A DNA stretch of 64,000 bases from positions 7,998,001-8,062,000 of the forward strand of contig CM075102.1 of assembly GCA_037576195.1 (NCBI GenBank), in the 5' to 3' direction. The notes under the pieces are model-generated. The model worked only from the letters and a program-made list of their open reading frames with translations. It was not told where the DNA came from and searched no databases. The stretch is from Phytoseiulus persimilis. Its lineage: Eukaryota > Arthropoda > Arachnida > Mesostigmata > Phytoseiidae. Both the position numbers and the translations under genes were made by a program. Below, one piece after another: positions 39,901 through 51,900 of the stretch (position 1 is the first letter of the stretch; each line of letters begins with the position of its first letter).

Positions 39901-42900
39901 ATCCCTCACTCGAGGCTCGCTCGCCCGACTTGAGGTCTGATCGATGGCTCGGAAAGCTCGAGAAAATCGTGAGCAAATATAGAGTTGCCGTGCTAAGAGC
40001 TTTTACAAACCGTAGCCGATCCTAGGGAGAAGCTCAACGGGGGGAAAAAAGGCCAAAAATTCGAATCGATGCGAATCGATGACACCCATCTGATCTTATC
40101 GTCATGAACATCCAAACAACTCGCGTCCATTGGAAGAAAACCGAGACGGATGGTACGCTGACTCGGGATAACGTGGACATCTCTCAACGTTCCGGAGTAC
40201 TGCGCTGGATAACCCAGAATCCACGTGGACAACGTGCCTGACTTGGAACACGTGAACCTACTTTGACCTTTGGCTCTTTTTGATCGTTTGAGCTCAACCG
40301 CTGGTTCTGTCGTAGGTTTCGGTAACGAAGCCTTCGCTTAAGACGTCACTTCGTCCCGGGTTATCGCACCTCGCTTGTTTATTTTCCTATTTTCTCTCCT
40401 CTTGCCAGATAAGCAAACTCAACCGGAGCCATTAGAAGGGCTCCGTTGAGATATCTAGTGCTTTCTATTTAAAGACCCCTCCCGTACAAAGAGGGGCAAC
40501 CTTCGAGACGGTTGCCGTCCGAAGTCGCCAGAAGACTCCCGCAGTAGCCCTCAGAAGATGGTGAAAGACCGTCGACTCCTTTTTTCAACAAGGAAAGATG
40601 ACTCATAATCGGACGCCAAACTCGTTCCCATTCACGCCGGGTGACGGTTTACGAGACGCACAGATTTCAAGCGGAGATTTGATCTCGGGACGCGTTGAAC
40701 TTTTCAGCCACTCTCCGAGTGAAAAAGTTGTCGTTTCACCCTTTTTAAGAATCGTTCTCACATCTAGGGTCGCGGCTCAGTATCTGATTCTAAGCTCATT
40801 TGTTCTTCCCTCAGGTCATTCGAGAGCTTCGACAGGGCGTTGTTCTTAAAAAAGTCTGCTTGGATCATCATCGGCCCCAAAGCGAACCGTCGATAGAGTA
40901 CGAACTCACGCCTTACGAAATGCTGCTGGACGACATTCGAAGTCGACGATACAAACTGAATAAGGTGAGCTCACGGACAAGGACGAGATGGAAATCAAGA
41001 TCTCGATGAGTTGAAGCTCGTGATAGTTGGATAGCACAAGGACGTCGCTCTGCGTTCTTCGAGCGATGAGTAAATCGCATGGAGCTCATTCCTGTGATGA
41101 GTCGCAGAATGAGCGCTCATATCATATTCCAACACTTTCGATGGGAAGCTCCAGTGCGCCGGAAGATGCATCGATTCGGATCTCGATCTCTGCCGCGAGA
41201 AAATTTTCTATGAAAAATTACGGAGCTTCGTGACTGCAGGCCGTTAGAATATTGATGAGCCAGACCACGAGAGGCTTGTCTACCGCTGCATTCATGGACG
41301 AGCTAATATTTCTTGAGTCAGAACGAGTTGACAAATTCCTTTCCGATGAGCTTAACACTTGTAAAGGCACTTTCTTCCGGAGAAGCTCGTCATTTGATCC
41401 ACTCCGATTCTTGTTTCTGGAACGTAACTTCGACGAGGGGGAAATTGGAAAGGGCGTTACCGTGATTCATACCGGGTCCCTCCGTATGGCCGATTTTTCG
41501 AAGTATCTCTGAAAGAAGTGGTGAGAGGAGGATTCAGATCACCTGTCCTTCGTCGAGTGATGGCTGCCCGGACCACGAGAGTGAGACTTTCGGCCGCTCA
41601 AAGCATTATGTATTGATCACCGGGTGCTTCGTTGATGGATTGTTCTCAATGTACTGCGCTTCTGCTTCAGCTGCCGGTCGGTCGGGCCGCTTGACTGCCT
41701 GCCGACGCTGGTAAAATACATTCTGAAGAGGGTAAAATTGAACGAAGAAAAATCGCCATCTTCGACCGAAAATTCCTCATAGGACCGGTGCAAAGGAGGA
41801 AGCCTGCCTCCGCGCTGCTAGTTTTTTCCTCGAGAATTATCAACTGAGAATCAAGGCGTGTGTTTGCTTCTCAATTCTCGAAATTCTCCAGCGCTCAACA
41901 GATTGGCCCAACGTGATTGATCTCATTCAGCATTCGGTCGTCCATCAATGATGGACTCGGTATCTGCGCCGGAGTCTGTATTTGTATCTTCTGCTCGGTC
42001 CACCATTGATCTTCTCGTCTTTCTTTTCCGAAAGTAATCTGTGGAGCTGTTCCTCTCCGACGATGACATCATTCGGGATCACTTCCGCTTTGCATGCTCC
42101 CCGAGCATGTGCATGGTGTCAAATAATCTACGAAACGCTGTGTAATTATCCTAGGCTACGTTAAATATCATTCTCAATCAAGCCTGAATTGAACGATGCC
42201 GCTACGCGCGAGCTGAGAAGAGAACAATAAACCCTCTCCTTCGAGAGATCAGTAGTGATCCATAGTCGATGCACAAGGCTGCGTTTTCCATGTCCTGCTA
42301 GCACAGGGAAAAGAATCGAAATATTCCGAATCACAAATAATTTACACATGGCTCCGGTCGGTCGGTCGCCCAGAAGGGGTGAAACGTCCAGAAGCCAGGA
42401 AAACTCCCGCATGATGGAGAGAAGTCTCGATTCCGACGAACTATACGCGATCCCGAACGTCGCTCAGCATTGCCGGAATGGCTGGTTAAAGTCAGCGCCA
42501 TAGTCAAAGCCAGGCTAGTTTTGGCATCGTGATCTTGGGATGACCCTAGCTGTGATGTGTCAACAAGTTCTGCAGAAGCCGGTCACGATCTCGAAGAAAG
42601 CGGGTACTATCCGACCCACTGAGATGATTGACATGTCCACCTCTGCACGGACTTGTTGCAACGCAGTGGTTTTTAATTCTCGTGCACATCGAATCCTCCT
42701 CTCCATTCAACCTCACGAATATTCCGTTCGACTTTTTTTGGAAATCTTTCGACTTGAAAAACTCGTCGCAAGGGGATGCTTTCGCGGAACTATGACAGAG
42801 GGGGTGATACTTATTCCTGGGTGTGAAAGATCGAAGCTGTCTGGGTTCTCGCCCTCTGAGTTGAGGAAGCAGCGGCCGCAGCCCCCAGGCGTGGCCACTT

Positions 42901-45900
42901 GATCAATTACAATAACTGTGTTGCTGAAACACTCCCTGATATTTTTCCCATTGCTATTTCGTCTTCCTTTCAGGTGATGGTGAACGGAGAGCTCCCTCCT
43001 CGAGTAAAGAAAGATGCATTCGCTTTGATTCTCGAGTTCATCCGGTCGAGACCTCCCCTCGTACCGGTTGGTCAACGCCGGTTGAAACAATTGCCCCCGA
43101 AGGATCCTCCACTCCACGAGCGACTCATGGACGCTATAAAACAACAACATCGGTTGCGACATGTGACCACCCGATACTCATCATTACTGGACTACGGGTG
43201 GAGTGTTGGTGAGTGGAGTTTATCTCGACGGCATTCGTTGTGCATGAATTCCAGATAAGGTTCTGACCCTAGTTTGGGGGAGGCGAGAGTCTCGGGGAAA
43301 AATCGACAAAGAGGAGCTCGACGTGCCGCGTTCAAGGGCCTCCGAGCAATGAAGTGAAACATCGGAAATTTTCTATCAGAGAGCCGGATTCTTCGAAAGG
43401 TCTCCAGGAGCGATTGCGGAAACGACATCAAAGCTCACTTCATACGTTTTAGTGGGGGCTGTTCTTCCCCTGAAGGCGGCACGGACGGGAAGCGAAAAAC
43501 AGAGAGCCACAAAAACGGCTTCTGTATTACGTGTTGAAGTACGCTATCTATGCCCGTTTTTGTTCTGCACATCGCTTTCAGAACCAACGTCGATGGAATC
43601 TTTATGACTTGATTTCATACTGACGTTGAATTCGAAGGGTCGGTTCCGTTGCGTAAGTCAATCCGATTCGATCTCATTCGGATCTTCTTCGTGGGCTCTC
43701 CCGAGACGCGAAGCAGAACGATGCTTTCACACCACTTTTTTTTTCTCACTTTTTATCGACATGAACAACTTATGATTCCATCGAAGATAAAAGCTAGTGA
43801 TAAGTGCTCTCCGCACTTACCCTAAGCCGTATGGCCACTCCCAGTAGCAACCCCGGACCGATATCCAGTCGGGCGACAGACATCAAGATACCGAGATGCG
43901 AGATACCGATGAATTGCCATCATTCTCTCAGGGAACAGGGCTCGTTTTAAAAACGATATATTTTCGAGAAATAAACTGCGATAGCGGAGGCTACCAATGT
44001 CGCGGAGCTTCGAGAAAGTTGCGCGACCTAACGCGTGGTTTCATCGAACTCCTTTGAGCATGGCCGTGCTTCGACCTGGAACCGCAGTCTAGTTCTGCGA
44101 GGGTCTCCGAGCATCACGTTCTGCTGCCCACTCGAGTTCTGCTGTTCTCAATCCCGAGATCATGCTGGCAGGCCCAGAACGTCGTGGATATGCTTCCAGT
44201 CGTCGGAACCATCGAGGACTCACCGAGCTGTGTTGAGGTGCTTCGTATGTACCTCCGATGGTTCTTGGTTTGGTAAATCGAGTGTTTGCCGCCTCAACGG
44301 ATCGCTTCGATATGCGGGCGATTGCAAGTGCGAGATATCTGAGTGCCACTCACTCCCGAATCCATGGATCCTCTATGCGGATTTCGATGCTTGCTTGCAT
44401 TCGTTCGCGTCCGTTCTCTCTGTGGCCTCATTTGTCCTCCCTAGAGATGGAATCTCGGGTGAAAGAGCGCCGCTCAAACTCGGATTCTGATATTCCCGTG
44501 TGAACGAACGCTTGGAAGTAACGAAGACGGTCACGCTTGGCGGTTTCAGAGTGCAACGACTTGCAGCCGCGTCGGGACTCTTCCACAGAAGCCAAAGTCG
44601 CGTCGACAGTGCGGTTCCCGATTTCAGGGACCGAATAACAATGCCACGATAACGTTCTGTTATAACTTCTGATGAGAAACAGGGGATTCCGGCGCCACGC
44701 AGCAAATAGGGAGTCTCGGGGTGAACTACCCTGTTCTGACCCGATCGACGATAGGAGAACTTTTCGGCGGAGTCCGCAGGGTCCTGTGACCGTTTTCCCA
44801 CTCTGGTGGCCCTCTCAAGCCGAGAGGCAGGGCCCTTGGCGACAGAGTGACAACCCTAGCGGGGGATTTCCGCCTCAGGGTCGAACTTTCTCCACTCAGC
44901 TTCACGTTAACGCGTCGTTTCAAGTTTGATGCGCCTCTGTCATATCTGTTCTAAATATGGTGCTTTGTCGGGGTACGTGGCACTGAAGTGTTTGTTGATG
45001 TTATCGCTTTTATTCACGTAGTCTGCAACACTGCGCTCTGGCATCCGTGGCCAGGAGGCGATTTCGTTGCACAGTGTCGTTTGTTCTCATAAGGCTCTCA
45101 TATCAGAGCGCTGTCATGGCGGGGCCGGCTACCGGCCGATGCAGAACGCTTTGTCTTGTGCTGCATGTAATATGAAAGAACTTATGGAAGAAGGATGAAA
45201 AGATTTTTGTTTCTTAAGCTACACTGATTGGTGGTTCCAACTCGGGACCTTGGCCTGGGTCCTCCGCTGCTTTGTTGAGGGGACTTCTTGGCAAATCAGA
45301 ACAACTGGCCGTTCCAGGGGTCATCGGGTCATTGCGATGTCGGTAGCAGAAAAATCGCTTTCTATGCGATGGAGGGATTAAACTTTTTTGCATTTCCTAA
45401 GGAAAAGTGGGTCTGGCTCGTGGACTCACGTGTGGTAAACGTGCTTAATGGCCAGCGCGTGCTGCAGAACTTTTTCCTTGCCACGATTCTCTCTTCGTTT
45501 CCTCCATTTTCGGCGACAGAAAAGCCGCCAGTGAGGTTTCCAGATATCCCCTAGCGGGATTTCCGAAGCGATTCTATAATAACGCTCCTGGACACTGTAT
45601 CGACGCAAGAGCTCATCTGCTCTGGAACTCGAATGTTCAGCCCCGCTCCTCGTCACCCGCGCATGAGCCAACCGCCCAACTTGGCCCGGGGCTGAATAAG
45701 TTGTTTTATGGGGGAACCTCCTCCGGAAGGTGAGCCCGAGCATCCACAACAGAGCCGGGATGGCGGGGCGTACTTGAACAAAAACGGCTTGATAACAACA
45801 TTACATCGACGACGAGTCGAACACCCTATTCTTACTTTGAACGACTGTCTACGGGTGAATCCATTCAGCGGTCAGAGAGGCTCCACTTCATTTTTCGGCG

Positions 45901-48900
45901 ACCTTCCGGATGGCCCCTGACACGACAGAGGCATAATACTTTTTTTCATGACTGCGTCCGTTTTCAAGCCTGCTACGTCTCCACCGCTTGCGTCGCAGCT
46001 CCAATGTCCGACCATGAAGTGTCCCGGACGGACTACGACGCTCTTCTCGGATCCAACGCGATTCCATCTGTCCAAAGATCGATGATATATGCCGCCAAGC
46101 GGCGGCATATATCGGCGGTCTTTAGTCCGGTAATCGCAGTCATATTCCCACCGTTGTGATAGCGGGCGCCACCCTGCCGACCAGCGCCGACGGCATCGAA
46201 CATGCACTTTTTGTACAATAACTACGATGTTGTGATCGTGTTCTTTCGGGACGACACTCCCAGGCAGACGGGGAACCACCGGTTCCGTCCCGATTCTCAT
46301 CCAGGAGAAATGTAGGGGAAAGAAAAAAAAAGTTCCAAGGAACGATTTCGCTATCGCCTGGTCGGCCGAATGTCGGAACTGTTTTGTGAGAATTCATTCC
46401 TCTCAATTACCAACGCGGACGTTGATGCCGCGTCTGCTGAAATCCAAAGCGCGTTCAGACTGGGAGAAACGAGAAAACGAGATCTTGAGCCCGGGTATAT
46501 TCCCTCGAGTGACGGGAAGCTCCCTGATTTCCCCAATCGCACGCGGGTGCCATGTTTTGATCGGAAGGAGGACCCTCCCGAATCTGGAAAGTAGGCTCTC
46601 CTCCAGATGTTCCCTGATCCCGGAAAAGAGGATAGAGCCTCAGGGAGACGCTCCGGGCTGCGTGTGCTCAACGTCGTCGAAAAGTTTTCGATGGTGTCTC
46701 GATGATCGCTGTCGTCGACGCGATGATCGATTGGCTTCGACCAAAAGTTGGCTCTCTCGACTTTCTGGAACAAGCTCGGAGTGCTTCGATCGGCCCGGCA
46801 CGAACCGGTTTCGAGTTCCCGGCGGTCCGATCCTACGGGTCCCGCACCACTCCTTAGTTCACAAACCTATTTCGAATGTTTCCGGTCGGCATCGTAAGCT
46901 CTCTGTGCGTGTGCGTCTGTCTGTCCGCCCCGCTGGCAAGTCTGTCACCTGTTGGTCTGGTGTGAGCGTATATGTCTGTGTTTGCATTGTGTTCCACGAC
47001 GACCGCTCCCTTGGCTACGGCAGAGGTGGCTGTGAGACAAGGATAAAGTGCCGGGTCCACCCGTTGCGCGGGTGTGTCCTGCTTCAAAAACATATTTTTC
47101 TGTTTCGGCCTTGGCTCCACAGCTGTGGGAGAACTAGAGGAGCTGTTTGACAGTTCGAACTCCCATGATCGTGAGGGCAAATCGACTCCGCGTGCATTGG
47201 CTGACGCTGCAAGCGAACTCGCGGTGAAAGGCGATGATTTATTCTGCTGTTTTCGTAGAGCACTCTAGCTTGACCTGGTTGGCTCTCAAGTGAATCCGAA
47301 CACATGTTCGTCGGCGCTCCCGTTAGAGCGACCGGTGAGTCTCCGAATTCAGTTTGGATTCAATCTGGATGTCAATGAGAGCAAAACTCAACATCTGCCC
47401 GACTCTAATTATGAGGCGAACTTTGCGAAGCGCTCTAAAAAGAAATCCAAGGCTGCGCTGAACCCGGATCGCGTTGTTCCCGAAGAGAAGCTGCGTATGA
47501 TCGTGTCGAAATCCTTAGTTTGCGATACCTATCGCGAATCATTTTCGGAATTTCACCTCTGGTGAAGCTTCAACGGAGTCGGATTCTTTGCAGCGGCTTC
47601 CCGAAACTCCTCTCTACCGACTAAGATTCGGTGATGTTTTTCCGAAACCGACAAGGCTCGTCGGATCGATCCGCTGTTTTCCCTCTCGATCCCCATCCAT
47701 ACCATGACAGCGAGTGAACTTTGAAGACAATGCCGTGTATCGATAACTGATATCAGATATATGGAAATCTGAGGTGAATCGCCGGAAAGAAAGAGGAGAC
47801 GTCCGAAAAGGCGACGGGCCGTCTTGCGGACGCGACGCGAATCTTTCCAGCGTTGGATCACAGAAACGATCGAGCGTGGTTTTGAGAACTCAGCTTGGTG
47901 ATCGAAACTTCCGATGTCTGAGGATCTTCGAACCAAATCTTAAGGAGGAGGTTATTTTCAGCAAGCCTCAGGATCTAAACACTGCATCTTGACTGTGTCC
48001 CGTTGGTCTAATTCCACCCTTGTGGATGCCACCAATCAGGAACCGGTAAAATACAGGAGTCAGGATTTGTCAGCATAGCCAAGATAGTTTCACCCGGGGC
48101 GAAGCGTTACAAGTGACAGCAACCCGCAAATCAAGAAACGTTCTCGGCCGTGTCGAAGGTTGTGGCGTCCAAGAGAATATCATAGTCGGAAAAGTGTTCA
48201 ATATTGAAACTATGGCCATCGAGCATCTGGGAGTAGTAGCCAACATGGCTGAGGGCCTGCCGGCCAGAACCCACCAAGTCGCCCTCGCCGCCATCGACTT
48301 CGTGGAATGCGTTTCCCGCTCGGAAATTCGTCGTCGTGCTTCATTGTTTGACGAAGTCGGCGCTGGACAACCAATTCTTCGTACGTACGCTCGTTCGTTT
48401 GTCGCTGTCCCCGAGGTCAGGGCCTCGCCAGAAGTCGAGCGAGACTCGGCGGTGGGCAAGTACTTGTTCCTGATCACTCATTCATTCAAGAAGTCCACGT
48501 TAGAGCTTCCGACTGGAAAGAAGCTACTTCGTTGATTGCGATGCTAACTATAGAGCGGATATTCGAGGAAGTTCATTCGGTTTTGCCTGTCGGATCTCCC
48601 TCAAATTCCCCGACTCGAGAGTGATTGAATTCCCAATCCAGGAGGAACTTTCTTACCGCTCCAGTGGCCACTCTCGCTATTCTGCCCCCTGCACCGACAT
48701 CTGAACCAGCGGAACTTCGGCCCCCGTTGGACTCTGGAGCGCTGTCTGGACTCCGGAAGAATTCGCGGAAATTCCACAGATCTTTCTTTTTACGGAAGAT
48801 GACAAACTTCTCACGACCGTTCTCGAACCTGCTAGAGTTTCTGGGGAAAAATAATCGGGCTAATAACCGAGGTACACTGGTGCTGACATCGAGGCAGTTT

Positions 48901-51900
48901 TTTCTTGTGTCCGATCGTGAAATTTTCGGTAGAGTCGGAGCCACTTGTTGCGTGCTTTTCAATCAAGATGCAAACAGAGAGGGCACGCCATGATCGTGAG
49001 AGAAAGGTGTTTGCGGCGCGTTCGACGCAAGCGCTTTGTGTGTGACACAAACCCGACATTGTCTCACGATCGAGCGAAAGTCACCTATCGCGGCCGATAT
49101 TCTAACGACATTATCCACTACAGATGTGATTATGCCCGCTTAGCGAACGATACTAGGCGACGATAATTTTCGAATGTCCGCGAGAACAAACGGCACAAAA
49201 GAGACAGCACATCTCATTCATGCAACCAGTCAACGCAATACTTTTCTGTCCCAATTTATCTCCATGTGTTGGGTTTCTGCCCAAATGTTCATCTGTCCGT
49301 GTGCTACAATAGGTTGGCAACGTGACCCATTTTCTTGGCAGGTCACTTACCACATCGAATCAGCTAACCGTCAGTAGGCTGAATGTATCATTCTGTCGTA
49401 CGTATTCTGTGTCAGCTCCTGGTTTGTACTATCGAGTGCTGATTGTTCTACCGTCATGATGGCGACTTGACGGCGCAGACAGAAAACGGGGGTATCGCTC
49501 TGAGCCAGAGACCTTCGCTCTCCACTGAGCTCTCGAGGGATCCGATTGCTGGGGTTCGGGGTCAACTCTAAGTACCATGGATTCCAGTTCGTATCACGCC
49601 ATTGAGAGGGCCCGACTCGACTGAAACAGACTCCTCCACCCGCTGCCCGCTCGTCAACCGTGAAGCCTTCGAACTTCCAGCTCCGATCTTCCGGACTTCT
49701 CGCTCTCGAACGACCTGACAGATCAGCTCGAAGAACGGTTTCGAAACCGCTCTTGCTGCACCTGTTATTCGGTTGTTTATGATGAGCAACGAGTCTGTTG
49801 CCCCCCACGGAATCGTTTGAGTCAGTTCTTCTCACTGCCCCGAAAGGTCGTGTTATAAGAAGTACCGAATGAAAACGCATTTGCTTTCCCGAGAGCCCTC
49901 CTAGCGCTTCCATTGAGGGCTGGAATCGCATTCGGTTTTTCTTCTCTTGAATGAATGTTCCTCTGGCTGCACACGCTCAGGCACGGACTGACAGGCTTCC
50001 ACCAACAGTAAAAGTGGCCAAGGGTCGACCCTCAGAGAGGATGGCGGCAGCCAGCCAGCCAAGCCAGCTCGTCAGTTGGGCAGGTTCATCATGCTGGTGG
50101 CGTTTCTTTCTTTCTCTCGGCTCAAAAAGTTGTGGTCCGGCGTCTCCTTCTCGAACGGATCGCCCTCTCCACCGGCGTGCGGGCTGTGTGCCATCGCCGC
50201 ACAACGTCTTCTCTATGTGGTCAGAAAGCGTTGAGCACGGCTGGGCAGCGTCGCAGCCACCGGATTTCTCTGCCGGCATTTGCCCCGAAGTCTCTGTTTC
50301 AGAAGTGAGAAATACAGAGAGCGAATGCTTCGAACGTAACGCTGTGTGAATCGTGTGTGACACCATGGTGAGTGTGTGACGTGATAGATGCGGCGGTCTT
50401 GGTTAAGTGCGCGGACCACGTTTGCTCAGATACCGAACACAACGCTCCTCGTACTGTTTAGGCTCTCTCGAGCGTATGATATTGCGCCGAACCGCGATCG
50501 AGCTGCACTGGCTCGAACAATGGCATCGACTAATATCGACTCATGCTCTGGAGCAAACCGATAGATCGTCCTCATGAATCCTCACAGGAGGGCGATAGGC
50601 GGGGTGTCATCTGCATTCTGCCACGTTCGAAAAGCGTGTTTTGCTTTGCCATCACCTTTTTCCCGAGAGGAGTGCTCTGTCCTTGAAGTGTATCTGGATT
50701 GCGACGAGCCGCTGTGGGATCGAGATCAGGGTCTAGGAGCTGCCGACTCTCCTGAGCAAGCACCGGAAGCGGCTGGGCCGTGTGGTTCGAAGGACGACAG
50801 CGAATTTTTCGGTGCCGAGAGTTACACCGGCTCGTCCGAACGGAGACTTTGCGGTGCCGAAGGGAATCACGAGCCTTGAAATCGGTTTCTCTCGATCAAG
50901 TTCTGGCGTCTTGCCGCCACCGCCGTTCGGCTCCCCGGGCTTGTTGTTTCTCGTGCGGCAGATGAATTGGTCGATTTCGCGCGGTTGCTCTTTTTCCGTG
51001 CTGCCTCCCTTCACTAGGAAACAAGTCGGATCACGTCCGACGAGCGACAGTCCTCAAGACAACAAAAGTGTGATAGTCGACCCTCGTCGCCTCCCCGATT
51101 TTTCGAGTTTCCGTTGACATATCTTGAAACGACCGCATCAAGCCGAAGGCTTCCCACCTCGATCGCATCTCTGTTTTAGAGCGCGGCGCCGCCGTATCTG
51201 TGCTTCCGCGAACCGCGCTCGCAGCCTTCCGCTGAAGTTGAAAGCCTTGATTAGCCCTGTGGTTTCGAACGTAGTCAGCCTTGGTTTCCATAGAAACCAG
51301 GCTCTCTGAGCACAACACGGCAGATGAACTTACGCGCACTGTATTTCCTACTCTAGAGCATGTGAACGGTTTGAATTCTGCGTCGGATAGTGGAGCCGTT
51401 CGTCGCCAGCGTTCCGGCAGCGACTCGACCGAACAACGCGTCAACATGAAGCTGAAACACGTCTCGGTTCTTATCGAGACCCCGCAGAGTCAGAACTTTT
51501 TGGTGAAGTCGAAAAACTCCCGCAACAATGTAGTGAGAGAAGTGAAAGACTCTAAGAAGCGAGGCTCTAAAACGGTGCTCAAGCCCAATGGATACTTCGA
51601 CAGTGGGCTCATGCTCGAAAAGCACGACGAGGTCGACTCAGACATCGACGTGAATTTCGATGACCTGGAAGACCTCGGGGAAGGCATTGAGGAGACCGCG
51701 TGCTACAGTCCAGCGTTCTCAGGTAACGTTCGATCCTAGTCTAGGCTTTTGATTCCACGCTGTGGGAGCTCCCGTTTCTGTCCAAACTTCCTTCTCTGCA
51801 TTCTCTTCTCCCTCCGCTTGTTCTCTATGCTCCTGAACGAACGCAGAGCTCAGTAACAACGAATAACAAATCGAAGAGCCAACGGGACAAGTTCCCAGTC

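Noticed and set aside
40435-40560. TTTAAA and a small hairpin near 40495 as an internal promoter
   Set aside because: A weak TATA-like word and a 7-bp stem are too common to support a promoter.
47113-47170. Possible phase-1 microexon ([15 protein letters not shown]) between Spire exons 6 and 7 with a gtgagg donor
   Set aside because: It would keep frame, but it matches nothing in Spire and a short stretch with such sites is easy to find by chance in 8 kb.
47290-47565. Lys-rich open frame in intron 6 ([17 protein letters not shown])
   Set aside because: No matching splice phases and no recognised domain; its length is within chance.
49371-49931. 186-codon open frame on the - strand in intron 6
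   Set aside because: No family recognised and no codon or splice support.
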